This document shows positions 37,824 through 46,282 of a stretch of 64,000 nt of DNA, piece after piece. The translations under genes and the position numbers were made by a program. The stretch spans positions 310,001 through 374,000 of the forward strand of contig NZ_CP096258.1 of assembly GCF_023205015.1 (NCBI RefSeq), read 5' to 3'. This stretch comes from Providencia rettgeri. GTDB lineage: Bacteria; Pseudomonadota; Gammaproteobacteria; Enterobacterales; Enterobacteriaceae. The first letter of the stretch is position 1; every line of letters starts with the position of its first letter. Under the pieces are notes generated by a model that was not told the DNA's origin, made no database searches, and saw only the letters and a list, made by a program, of their open reading frames with translations.

Positions 37824-38522
37824 TCAGAAATTGTCAGGAGAGACGCACAATACTTCTTTTTGCCAACGTTCTAGTAGGTAATTTTTGGGGTAAGGTAGCT
37901 TATCTGAAAGTGCCTGATAAGATTGAATGCGGTCTAAACGGAAGTGGCGGTAACTTTCACGTAATTCACACCAAGCGGCCAAAACTTGTGAATCTTTCAT
38001 ATAACCAATCGCAATTGGCCAAATAGTGCGTTTGCTAGGTTGATTTTGTCCATCCAGGTAAGTCATTTGAGCTTTGCACTCTTCTCGCAAGCTTAAACGC
38101 AAATCTTTAGCTATCGTGTCATTAATTTCATAGAAATGGGTGGTTGGGGCAAATAAGGTATTTTGATTTAGGATTTTCTGTGAATGACCTGCCACCACCG
38201 CATTAATCTTACTTATCGCTCGTATTGCTGAGCTTTTTAGTTCAGTGTCTGTATTACTTTTTACCCAACGTAAACCTAATATTAAGGCTTCGAGCTCATT
38301 TTCATCAAAAGTTAAAGGCGGTAATAACAGGCCCGTTTTTAATTGGTAGCCAATACCGGCTTCACCAATAATCTCAGCACCTTGGTCGCGTAAGGATTCT
38401 ATATCCCGATAGATCGAGCGAACGCTGACCTGCAGTTGTGATGAAAGTGCTTCTGCCGTAATCGGATAGCGATTCTCTTTGAGTATCTGCAATAATGTGA
38501 GTAGGCGCTGCGTGCGGGTCAT
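37824..38522 (-). CDS. YafY-type HTH/WYL transcriptional regulator
   Basis: DNA-binding regulator of 232 residues with an N-terminal DeoR-like winged helix (about 1-60, RLLTLLQILKENRYPITAEA and SVRSIYRDIESLRDQGAEI) and a C-terminal WYL domain with the ligand-binding IWPIAIGYMKDSQVLAAWCEL and FRLDRIQSY segments. WYL regulators sense small molecules or nucleic acids. It is read toward the GST gene, with 49 bp between, so it could be co-transcribed with and control it; that is inference. Confidence 0.88.
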   Translation of the reverse strand: MTRTQRLLTLLQILKENRYPITAEALSSQLQVSVRSIYRDIESLRDQGAEIIGEAGIGYQLKTGLLLPPLTFDENELEALILGLRWVKSNTDTELKSSAIRAISKINAVVAGHSQKILNQNTLFAPTTHFYEINDTIAKDLRLSLREECKAQMTYLDGQNQPSKRTIWPIAIGYMKDSQVLAAWCELRESYRHFRLDRIQSYQALSDKLPYPKNYLLERWQKEVLCVSPDNF

Positions 38523-38677
38523 AAAGTCGTCTGCTTAATATTATAGAAGGAGAAAAACAGCAAAGATAATGTGTCTAACTATAATAAAAAAATAATAAGC
38601 GGAATGCTAATTTATTGGCGATAAAGGGAGTGGGGAACTCCCTTTATCGATAGAGATAAAATAAACGGTAATATCAT

Positions 38678-39982
38678 TTAAAACGTTAAAACCGTTTTCA
38701 AACCCAAGACCCACGCATCTGATGTTCTTTTGACACCGCCCGGTTGATGCCAATACTGCATACTTGGTTGGAGTTCCAACCAATGAACAGGCTTAAAGCG
38801 ATAATAGAGTTCTGCGTTTAATGCGTTTGAAGTAATAGGATGATATAACGGATCATTATAATCGGTGATCCCTAACTGCTTATTTTGTATTTTTTGGTTT
38901 TTTGCAAAGTGGTCACTAAGCTCAATATAGGAAACACCGAGGCCAATCCAATCTTCAGGTCTGGCATCAAAAGCCCCGCGGTAGCGAAGGGAGCTTGAGA
39001 CAACATAATTCATGAAATTACTGCGCTCATCGTGGTAACTGCCACTAACCGATAGACTTAATCCTCGATTTTCATCGTCTTGATGGCGAGTTAACTGTTG
39101 GTTCATTCCGCCATAGGCAAACCATGTGTGGTTGTAGCTTTTATCTTTATAGAGGTCATGCTGTTTGGCATTGGTATATAATAACCCTAGGTTATAGGCA
39201 CCAGGCAACCCATTGACGAAAGTGCGGTTTTCAATTTCTAAAGGTAATAAAATGCCTTTACTGCCTTTGGTTGACCAACTCCACGCATGGCTTCTATCCG
39301 TTGCTTGAGGATTTTGTTCCATAACCCCTGTTTTGATGGTGATTCCGGGGGTGATTTTATAGCTAACCGTTGTTCCCCAAGTGTGAATATTCCAGTTACT
39401 CCATGTCAGGGCGTTAGCTGATTTTCCGCCACATTGGCTGAGTAATTGGAAATCACAAGGAATAATTTGGTCGAACTCTTGTACTTTATTCATCATACCA
39501 ATACGCCAGGTTAGTCGGCGGTCATCAAAGCTACGAGCGAAGGTTAGCCATCCTAATCGTGTTATGGAGCCGCCCCCATAGCTTTCTTGTGCAAGGTCGT
39601 TATTCGGTACTCGAGGGTCTTGCAGGCGTTTAATGGTCAGGTTGTCTTCATGGTTTCGATTGACAATATTTCCTTCAATACGGGCATCTGGAATACCTGT
39701 CCAACGTTCAAGGTCTTGTGTGAATGTAAAAGCAAATTGGTCGATATAAGCAGTATGTTTATCATTATTGTAGCCACCCCCTGCATTATAGGCGACTTGG
39801 CTCAAATAATTGCTGTGAAATGAAAAACCGTGGTCGGATAATATAGGACGTATTCCTAACATATCGCCAAATATTCCTTTAGGGGCGGGCTCAAAGCCTA
39901 AAACAGTTCCATTCCATTGTTGCTCATTCGCGATAGCAGGTAACGTTAAAAATAACAAAGAGAATAATAATTTTTTATTCAT
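38678..39982 (-). CDS. OprB-family carbohydrate-selective porin
   Basis: Outer-membrane porin of 434 residues. A signal peptide ends near residue 18 (PAIANEQ). The mature part is a beta-barrel with many alternating aromatic strands and the OprB landmarks GGGYNNDKHTAYIDQF, GRLTWRIG-like DDRRLTWRIGMM, and the C-terminal strand VLGLKTVLTF ending in Phe. Two cysteines near 177 and 185 may form a disulfide. It is the last gene after the 6-phospho-beta-glucosidase, 142 bp downstream, and so is the likely outer-membrane entry for beta-glucosides, in place of the LamB-like BglH of the E. coli bgl operon. Confidence 0.85.
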   Translation of the reverse strand: MNKKLLFSLLFLTLPAIANEQQWNGTVLGFEPAPKGIFGDMLGIRPILSDHGFSFHSNYLSQVAYNAGGGYNNDKHTAYIDQFAFTFTQDLERWTGIPDARIEGNIVNRNHEDNLTIKRLQDPRVPNNDLAQESYGGGSITRLGWLTFARSFDDRRLTWRIGMMNKVQEFDQIIPCDFQLLSQCGGKSANALTWSNWNIHTWGTTVSYKITPGITIKTGVMEQNPQATDRSHAWSWSTKGSKGILLPLEIENRTFVNGLPGAYNLGLLYTNAKQHDLYKDKSYNHTWFAYGGMNQQLTRHQDDENRGLSLSVSGSYHDERSNFMNYVVSSSLRYRGAFDARPEDWIGLGVSYIELSDHFAKNQKIQNKQLGITDYNDPLYHPITSNALNAELYYRFKPVHWLELQPSMQYWHQPGGVKRTSDAWVLGLKTVLTF

Positions 39983-40124
39983 GTCGGAAATAACCTATTA
40001 GCAATAGTTTGCCTTAACCCAATAGTAGATAATGGGTTTATGCAGTTGTCTTTTTAATCTAAGGGCTCTCGAGATAAATAAATTATCCCGAGATATTTTT
40101 TATTATATTGAGGTATTTATTTTA

Positions 40125-41519
40125 TTAGCGTAATAACTCTCCTTGGCTCTTAATAATACTTTGATACCAATAAAAGCTTTTTTTACGTTTTCTTTCGAGA
40201 GAGCCATTACCTTGGTTGTCACGGTCAACATGAATAAAACCATAGCGTTTTGACATTTCAGCTTTGGATGCGCTAACAATATCAATCGGCCCCCAACTGG
40301 TATAGCCCATAATGTCTACACCATCTTGGATGGCTTCATGTATCTGAACTAAATGGTCGTTGATATATTGAATACGATAATCATCAATAATTTCTCCTTC
40401 AGGCGTTATTTCATCAATAGCGCCTAATCCATTTTCAACAATAAATAATGGTTTTTGGTATCTATCCCATAATAAATTTAAAAGTGTTCTCATCCCTTTG
40501 GGATCTATTTGCCACCCCCACTCTGAACTTTCTAAATGAGGGTTTGGAACCATGCTGAGAATATTTCCGCGTTTTTTCTCATATTCATCTTTATCCGCAG
40601 TCACGCAACCCGTCATATAATAACTGAATGAGATAAAGTCCACGGTATGCTGTAAATCGCGTTTATCTTCTTCTGTAATCGTTATATTAATTTGCTGGTC
40701 TTTAAAATAACGCAGCATATAGCCTGGGTATTGCCCTCTACACTGTACATCACCAAAAAACAGCCATTTACGATTTTCCGTCAGGGTTTCCCACACATCA
40801 TCAGGTTTACAAGTTAATGGATAAACAAGACCCCCTAATAACATATTACCGATTTTGGCATCAGGAATAATGTCATGGCAGGCTTTCGTGACTCTTGCAC
40901 TGGCAACGAGCTGGTGGTGAATTGCTTGGTAAACTGCTGAAGGAGAACTATTTTCAGGCAGGCCCACGCCAGTCATTGGTGCATGTAAAGACATATTGAT
41001 TTCATTGAATGTCAGCCACAGTTTGACTTTATCTTTATAGCGCTCAAAGACGGTACGTGCATAACGTTCGAAAAATTCAATTGTTTTACGGTTTCCCCAA
41101 CCGCCATACTCTGTCACTAGGTGATAGGGCATTTCATAATGGGATAAAGTAATAACGGGTTGAATGTTATATTTCGCCATTTCATCAAATAAACTATCGT
41201 AAAAAGCGAGGCCGTCTTCATTGGCTGTTAATTCGTCACCAAGTGGAAATATACGGCTCCATGCAATAGAGGTGCGTAAGCAGGTGAAGCCCATTTCAGC
41301 AAAAAGAGCGATATCCTCTGGATAGCGATGATAAAAATCGATAGCGACATCTTTAATATATTGGTCGTTATCATTTCGTTCAACAAGCTCTCCAAAAATA
41401 CCATTTGGCTGAACATCAGATGTACTTAATTCTTTCCCTGCCGTTAAATATGCGCCTTCGGCTTGGTTTGCTGCAATTGCGCCACCCCATAAAAAGGTAT
41501 TCGGAAATTTGGTCATCAT
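40125..41519 (-). CDS. 6-phospho-beta-glucosidase (GH1)
   Basis: Glycoside hydrolase family 1 enzyme that splits phosphorylated beta-glucosides (arbutin, salicin or cellobiose phosphates) to glucose 6-phosphate and the aglycone. The 464 residues start FPNTFLWGGAIAANQAEGAY, have the acid/base Glu173 in TFNEINM and the nucleophile Glu362 in IVENGLG, and the phosphate-binding C-terminal region near SKRYGFIHVD. Placed 9 bp after bglF, clearly co-transcribed. It resembles BglA, BglB and AscB about equally to my eye, so no symbol is given. Confidence 0.93.
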   Translation of the reverse strand: MMTKFPNTFLWGGAIAANQAEGAYLTAGKELSTSDVQPNGIFGELVERNDNDQYIKDVAIDFYHRYPEDIALFAEMGFTCLRTSIAWSRIFPLGDELTANEDGLAFYDSLFDEMAKYNIQPVITLSHYEMPYHLVTEYGGWGNRKTIEFFERYARTVFERYKDKVKLWLTFNEINMSLHAPMTGVGLPENSSPSAVYQAIHHQLVASARVTKACHDIIPDAKIGNMLLGGLVYPLTCKPDDVWETLTENRKWLFFGDVQCRGQYPGYMLRYFKDQQINITITEEDKRDLQHTVDFISFSYYMTGCVTADKDEYEKKRGNILSMVPNPHLESSEWGWQIDPKGMRTLLNLLWDRYQKPLFIVENGLGAIDEITPEGEIIDDYRIQYINDHLVQIHEAIQDGVDIMGYTSWGPIDIVSASKAEMSKRYGFIHVDRDNQGNGSLERKRKKSFYWYQSIIKSQGELLR

Positions 41520-41528
41520 TTTAATTCC

Positions 41529-43424
41529 TTATTTCGGATTAACTGTCATGAATGTAAGTCCAGAATTGATTGTCTGGTTCAGCAAGGTTGTTTCAACGGC
41601 GGCGTAATCATCACTATTACTAATAATGATTGGCGTTGTTAAGTCATAACCAGCCTCAATAATTTTCTCTAATTCAAAGGTGAGAAGAAGGTCACCGGCT
41701 TTGAATGTATCCCCTTGTTTAACTTGGGGGGTAAAGTAAAGCCCATCGAGTTTTACGGTATCGATGCCAACATGGATTAATAATTCAATTCCACTTTGGC
41801 TTAATAGACCTAGCGCATGGCCAGTTTTAAAAAATGAGCCAACTTCACCATCGAATGGGGCATAGACTGCGCCAACAGTTGGGACAATGGCGGCACCTTG
41901 TCCGAGTAATCCACTGGCGAATGTTTCATCAGGGACATTTGTTAGTGGAAGTGAGTGCCCAGACATAGGGGACAAAATATCATTGTCAGTCACGGGTTGA
42001 GCTTGAACATGGGTAGGTTGAATGAGTTTAGTTTCATGTTTAAGCCCAAAGAGGCGCGTTGCTAGGCAAGCAAAAACAAAAGAAAGCAATGATCCAATAA
42101 TCGCTCCCCAAACGGTATTATTGAAACCACTTTCAGGAATGATTTGTGTGAAAGTGAAAATGTTGACTAAGCCAAAAGAGTAGGTCAGCGTTTGGCTATA
42201 ACCGATGATTGCACCACCGACACCACCACCGATGCAGCCAAAAATAAAGGGACGGCGCAGCGGTAAAGTGACGCCATAAACGGCGGGTTCGGTAATGCCA
42301 AAGATCCCTGCGGTGACGGAAGAGCCTGCCATAATCCGCATCTTTGCATTGCGAGTGGCTAGCATGACGCCAAGTGCTGCACCGACTTGCCCCGCAACGG
42401 CAGGAAGAAGCAATGGAACCAGCGCATCTTGTCCATAAACACTAAGATTATTGATGCTAATGGGAACAATGCCCCAATGTAGGCCGAAAATAACACAAAC
42501 CTGCCAAATCGCCCCCATAAATGCACCAGCAATAACGGGGGTAAAGTTATAAATAGTTTGGAAAGTATCTGCAATTAATAGGCTTAGCCAGGTTGCTGAT
42601 GGGCCAATAACCAAGAAAGTGAGAGGAACGATAATCAGTAAACATAAGAGTGGCGAGATGAAGTTTTTCATCGCAGCAGGCAATAAAGTATTCAGCTGCT
42701 TTTCTAATAAACAACTCAGCCAAGCTGCAAAGATAATAGGAATAACCGAAGTACTATAATTAATGAATGTAACAGGTAAACCTAGAAAATATTCAGTAGC
42801 CGAACCATTAAGGCTTTGTTGAAATGCCGCTATCATTGATGGGTGTACTAAAGCACCACCAATTGCCATGGTTAAGAATGGGCTTCCTCCAAACTTTTTA
42901 CCCGCGGTATAACCGAGAACTAAAGGGAAAAAATAAAATAATGAGTCACTGGCAGCAAACCATAATTTATAAGTGGCACTTTGTTCTGATAACCAATTAA
43001 GAGTGACAGATAAAGAAAGGAAACCTTTTAAAATCCCCGAGGCTGCCATCACGCCGAGTATTGGTGTGAATATACTGGAGACAATATCGATAAAATGGCT
43101 AAGAATATTTTCTTTGTCTTTTTTCTCGTTAGCTATCTGACCGCTTTCTTTTAGGGAATGTTCTGTCGTTACATCTTCTTTGCCAATGAGTTGGTTTATT
43201 GCGTTATAAACCTCATGTACATGGTTACCAATAACTACCTGAAATTGGCCCCCGCTTTCAACAACGGTAATCACTTCTGAGTTTTGCTTTAAATGCTCAG
43301 GGTTGGCTTTTTTTATCTCTTTAAGCTTAAAACGCAAACGCGTTGCACAATGAATGACATTGACGATATTGTCTTGGCCGCCTACATCGTTAATTATCTG
43401 CTCTGCTAAAGGTTGGTACTTCAT
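41529..43424 (-). CDS. bglF: Beta-glucoside PTS transporter, EIIBCA
   Basis: Membrane phosphotransferase permease that imports and phosphorylates beta-glucosides and also reports sugar to BglG. The 631 residues hold, in order, the IIB domain with phosphoryl Cys26 in IHCATRLRF, a IIC domain with about ten membrane segments (about 105-460), and a C-terminal IIA domain of the glucose class with the His in LLIHVGIDTVKLDG. E. coli BglF (625) has the same B-C-A order. It lies downstream of bglG across a RAT-terminator. Confidence 0.94.
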   Translation of the reverse strand: MKYQPLAEQIINDVGGQDNIVNVIHCATRLRFKLKEIKKANPEHLKQNSEVITVVESGGQFQVVIGNHVHEVYNAINQLIGKEDVTTEHSLKESGQIANEKKDKENILSHFIDIVSSIFTPILGVMAASGILKGFLSLSVTLNWLSEQSATYKLWFAASDSLFYFFPLVLGYTAGKKFGGSPFLTMAIGGALVHPSMIAAFQQSLNGSATEYFLGLPVTFINYSTSVIPIIFAAWLSCLLEKQLNTLLPAAMKNFISPLLCLLIIVPLTFLVIGPSATWLSLLIADTFQTIYNFTPVIAGAFMGAIWQVCVIFGLHWGIVPISINNLSVYGQDALVPLLLPAVAGQVGAALGVMLATRNAKMRIMAGSSVTAGIFGITEPAVYGVTLPLRRPFIFGCIGGGVGGAIIGYSQTLTYSFGLVNIFTFTQIIPESGFNNTVWGAIIGSLLSFVFACLATRLFGLKHETKLIQPTHVQAQPVTDNDILSPMSGHSLPLTNVPDETFASGLLGQGAAIVPTVGAVYAPFDGEVGSFFKTGHALGLLSQSGIELLIHVGIDTVKLDGLYFTPQVKQGDTFKAGDLLLTFELEKIIEAGYDLTTPIIISNSDDYAAVETTLLNQTINSGLTFMTVNPK

Positions 43425-43470
43425 AAATATTCCTTTATCACTTTATGATGAACACTAGCGCTATTAATGA

Positions 43471-43557
43471 ATATGCAAAAAAAAACCTGATGCACACTCG
43501 CCTAATGAGGCGAGTGATAATCAGGTTTTGCCCACCATGAGTTGGTGGTAACAATCC
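43471..43557 (-). promoter_or_regulatory. Second RAT antiterminator/terminator, between bglG and bglF
   Basis: On the minus strand GGATTGTTACCACC opens a ribonucleic antiterminator overlapping GGCAAAACCTGAT, which then pairs with ATCAGGTTTT to make a terminator followed by a long T run. An inner perfect stem ACTCGCCT / AGGCGAGT extends the hairpin. Dimeric BglG-type protein bound to the RAT would block the terminator and allow bglF transcription. Confidence 0.85.
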
Positions 43558-43593
43558 ATTCGGTTTTTATTCGTTGTCAGTTAAATAGCGAAT

Positions 43594-44439
43594 TTAATTT
43601 TGTGGTAACGCGTTCTCTTTTCTCACGCGCTCAATATGGATAGTAAGAAACATACGTTCTTCATCTGTTAAGTCGCGTTGGTATTTTTTCTGTAAAAACT
43701 GGCTTATTTTTTCGGCACATTGCCAAGCAATGGCATAATTTTCTTTAATCACAAGATGCATAGAAACATCATCATTCGGTACTGGCGTATTACTCATCAT
43801 GCGATGGGCAAAAAACTTTAAATGAGTAACGAAGCGTTGATAACTTAATGTTTCTGCATGGTACTCAACTTTTAGGTTATATTTCACAATGTTCATGATT
43901 TCTTGCATCACGTCCATCGTTTGCATAACAACAGGCATTTCCCCTGTAAGCTGCGCATTAACGAAATGTAACGCGATAAACCCAGCTTCATCGATGGGTA
44001 AATCAATCTCTAAATCTTGCTTAATTAAGGCCAGTGACGCTAACCCCAACTGGTACTCTTTTGGATAAAGTCGCTGAATTTCCCATAGCATAGTATTAGT
44101 GATAGCGAGGCCTTTTTGTTGTCTTTCAATTGCATAATTACAGTGATCAGTTAAAACGATATATAAGCTTTCATGTAGGCTGCCAAGTTTACTTTTCGCA
44201 TTTTCAATTATCTTGTCACAGACTTGCATGACAGAAATCGGTATTTGGCTCAACAGTTCACTTAATCGGTTTGTTAATTCATGGCTACGTAACTCAAAGA
44301 TTTTTTCTATTTTTTTAGGATCGATAAAGTCATTAACCTTCATTTGAAAGGCGAGTCCACGCCCCATGATGACAATTTCTTGCTGTTGTTCATTTAGGGC
44401 AACGACCACATTGTTGTTTAAAATTTTTGCGATCTGCAT
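43594..44439 (-). CDS. bglG: BglG-type transcription antiterminator
   Basis: RNA-binding antiterminator controlled by PTS phosphorylation. The start at 44439 (MQIAKILNNNVVVALNEQQQ) is preceded by AGGGGAAAC and gives 281 residues, close to E. coli BglG (278); a further 12-residue extension to 44475 would run into the terminator hairpin. The co-antiterminator domain (about 1-55) binds the RAT, followed by PRD1 and PRD2, which carry conserved histidines (for example the region TDHCNYAIERQ and LTIHIERV). First gene of the bglG-bglF-glucosidase unit. Confidence 0.94.
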   Translation of the reverse strand: MQIAKILNNNVVVALNEQQQEIVIMGRGLAFQMKVNDFIDPKKIEKIFELRSHELTNRLSELLSQIPISVMQVCDKIIENAKSKLGSLHESLYIVLTDHCNYAIERQQKGLAITNTMLWEIQRLYPKEYQLGLASLALIKQDLEIDLPIDEAGFIALHFVNAQLTGEMPVVMQTMDVMQEIMNIVKYNLKVEYHAETLSYQRFVTHLKFFAHRMMSNTPVPNDDVSMHLVIKENYAIAWQCAEKISQFLQKKYQRDLTDEERMFLTIHIERVRKENALPQN

Positions 44440-44457
44440 TTTGTTTCCCCTGAAACG

Positions 44458-44532
44458 AAAAAAACCTGATAGCACAATGACAATTCATTGACTAATCAGG
44501 TTTTGCCTGCGTGATAAGTGCAGTAACAATCC
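44458..44532 (-). promoter_or_regulatory. First RAT antiterminator/terminator, bgl leader
   Basis: Minus-strand leader between the promoter and bglG. GGATTGTTACTGCAC begins a RAT close to that of E. coli bgl, overlapping CAGGCAAAACCTGAT, which forms a terminator with ATCAGGTTTTTTT. Terminator stem AAAACCTGAT (44461-44470) with ATCAGGTTTT (44495-44504). Confidence 0.88.
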
Positions 44533-44551
44533 AATAACTTAATTTCCAAGT

Positions 44552-44580
44552 ACTGTAATTAAACTTTTTGGATTATTCAA
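44552..44580 (-). promoter_or_regulatory. Predicted bgl operon promoter
   Basis: Minus strand: -35 TTGAAT (44580-44575), 17-bp spacer, -10 TACAGT (44557-44552). The first RAT begins about 12 bases after the predicted start point, as expected for an antitermination-controlled leader. Confidence 0.6.
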
Positions 44581-44663
44581 ACAGCAAAGCATGAAAATGT
44601 GAACTCACACGGTCAATTCAGCCAATCTCTTTTTTGCATGACCAATGACCGTGTTGCGCCTAT

Positions 44664-45200
44664 TTAACTGTTTTTTGCCACCAAGACACTTTTTTGCCAC
44701 CAAGACACAATGTAATCAGCAATTTGTTCTGGGCTATTGATATCTAACTGCGGCACATTTGTATCAATGATTTCATTGCTGGCAACAGCAACCACATAGT
44801 CATCAATTAAGCCGTTTAACGGCTTACCCACCTCAGAACGGAACAAGGCAATTTTGTCGATCGTTTCATGTTTGAACCCTTCAACGAGGATCAGATCTAA
44901 TGAAGTGGGATCGAAACGGCTGGCTAAATAGCGTAGATCCATCTCATTCGTGTCGGGGGTTTCAGTCATCAGTGCCCAGCGTTTTTCACTGGCAACAAGC
45001 GTTTGGTCAGCACCAGCTTTACGTAATTCAAAGCTGTCCTTGCCTGGTTTATCCACCTCCATGTCATGGTGAGTGTGTTTAATTAAACCAACGCGTACGT
45101 TACGTTGCTTGAGCAGAGGAATAACTTTTTTTAATAGGGTCGTTTTTCCTGTGCCACTGTAAGCGGTAATTCCAAGTAGGGGTAGAGTATTTTGCTTCAT
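44664..45200 (-). CDS. mobB: Molybdopterin-guanine dinucleotide adaptor MobB
   Basis: GTP-binding accessory protein for molybdenum cofactor maturation. The 178 residues show the P-loop YSGTGKTT at 14-21 and the family segments VGLIKHTHHDMEVDKPGKDS and LILVEGFKHE. Its start overlaps the mobA stop by ATGA. The 3' end is altered: a perfect 19-bp tandem repeat shifts the final frame so the protein ends SVLVAKNS, whereas a single copy would end TVK shortly after SWWQK. The core domain is untouched, so function is probably kept. Confidence 0.94.
   Translation of the reverse strand: MKQNTLPLLGITAYSGTGKTTLLKKVIPLLKQRNVRVGLIKHTHHDMEVDKPGKDSFELRKAGADQTLVASEKRWALMTETPDTNEMDLRYLASRFDPTSLDLILVEGFKHETIDKIALFRSEVGKPLNGLIDDYVVAVASNEIIDTNVPQLDINSPEQIADYIVSWWQKSVLVAKNS
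44671..44708. repeat. 19-bp perfect tandem duplication at the mobB 3' end
   Basis: Two adjacent copies of TTTTTTGCCACCAAGACAC (44671-44689 and 44690-44708) lie inside the last codons of mobB. The unit is not a multiple of three, so the second copy changes the reading frame of the C-terminus. Confidence 0.95.
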
Positions 45201-45796
45201 GATTCTTTTTGTTGTAGCTCCCAGTTACGGCTATCTTCCAGTGTATTAAGATTCGCAAATGAACCTGACTCGGGTGAGAAAATAACGCCTTTTGCATTAA
45301 CTCCATGCATAAATAGCATTAATTTACGGTCACCTCTTGCAAGGTAATCATCGAGTTGAGTTTTTAGTGACCGATGTAATAAAGCAAATGTAGGGTGTTC
45401 TCGTTCTGCATCACAAGCGTAGCAGGCTAAATGTTTTTCTTTCTCACTAAACATTTTTTCCACTAAATTAAGAGGAAATGCAGGAACATCGCAAGGCACA
45501 AACAGTAACCAGTCAGTTGTCGCGTGGTGCAAAGCAGATTGCATTCCTGCTAATGGGCCAGAAAAATGGTTATTTAAGTCAGAAATAACGGTCAATTGGC
45601 TTTCGCTGTAACGTGCCTGATTACGGTTTGCATTGATGAGTACTTCGCCAACTTGAGGTTGTAAGCGTGCTAAAATATGTTGATAAAGCGGCTTTCCCGA
45701 TAAAAGTACCAACCCTTTATCTTGCCCCCCCATTCGAGTGCCTCGGCCACCAGCGAGTATCACACCGGTTATTGACTGACGAAATGACATGTTCAA
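45197..45796 (-). CDS. mobA: Molybdenum cofactor guanylyltransferase MobA
   Basis: Transfers GMP from GTP to molybdopterin to make the guanine dinucleotide cofactor. The 199 residues (E. coli 194) carry the nucleotidyltransferase signature LAGGRGTRMGGQDKGL at 14-29, the SGKPLYQHILARL loop and FVPCDVPAFPLNL near 94-106. Overlaps mobB by 4 bp. Located upstream of bgl rather than in its usual spot beside yihD on the same strand, but still next to yihD-srkA as in E. coli, where mobA-mobB is divergent from yihD. Confidence 0.96.
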   Translation of the reverse strand: MNMSFRQSITGVILAGGRGTRMGGQDKGLVLLSGKPLYQHILARLQPQVGEVLINANRNQARYSESQLTVISDLNNHFSGPLAGMQSALHHATTDWLLFVPCDVPAFPLNLVEKMFSEKEKHLACYACDAEREHPTFALLHRSLKTQLDDYLARGDRKLMLFMHGVNAKGVIFSPESGSFANLNTLEDSRNWELQQKES

Positions 45797-45932
45797 TATC
45801 CTTGAATATCTTCAAGAAAATGTTTCAACATTCGTATAAAACACTTTCGAGTATAGTAATTACTAAAATTTATTCTATTTTGCTATAAAATCAATGAATA
45901 TTCGTGCGTATTGCCGTTAAACTTTACGTAGA

Positions 45933-45964
45933 TTGACAACAGTTCGCTTTTTCTCTTGTATGAT
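45933..45964 (+). promoter_or_regulatory. Possible yihD-srkA-dsbA promoter
   Basis: A perfect -35 hexamer TTGACA at 45933-45938 is followed by TATGAT at 45959-45964. The 20-bp spacing is longer than optimal, so an activator may be needed. In E. coli this operon answers to the Cpx envelope-stress system; no Cpx box was verified. Confidence 0.35.
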
Positions 45965-46006
45965 TATTGGTAACTTGTATCAAATATTCGTGATAAAGGA
46001 ATAAAC

Positions 46007-46276
46007 ATGAAATGCCATCGCTTAAATGAAGTTATTGAGCTTCTGCATCCTGTCTGGAAAGATAATTCAGATTTAAACTTGGTAGAATTATTGCAAAAAT
46101 TGGCTGATGAAGCCGGCTTTAAAGGTAGTTTATCTGAGTTAACAGACGATGTGCTGATTTATCATTTAAAAATGCGTGGCTCGGACAGCAATGAAGCGAT
46201 CCCGGGTTTAAAAAAAGATTATGAAGATGACTTTAAAACCGCTATTTTGCGTGCCCGTGGCATCATTAAAGACTAA
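46007..46276 (+). CDS. yihD: YihD, DUF1040 protein
   Basis: Small acidic protein of 89 residues matching E. coli YihD (89). It starts MKCHRLNEVIELLHPVWKD and ends DFKTAILRARGIIKD, the family landmarks. No membrane segment or catalytic motif is seen; function unknown. First gene of yihD-srkA-dsbA, 6 bp before srkA. Confidence 0.93.
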   Translation: MKCHRLNEVIELLHPVWKDNSDLNLVELLQKLADEAGFKGSLSELTDDVLIYHLKMRGSDSNEAIPGLKKDYEDDFKTAILRARGIIKD

Positions 46277-46282
46277 AGCGCG

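Noticed and set aside
44587..44615. CRP site in AAAATGTGAACTCACAC upstream of bgl
   Set aside because: The two half sites TGTGA and TCACA overlap and do not have the 6-bp spacing, so it does not fit a CRP box.
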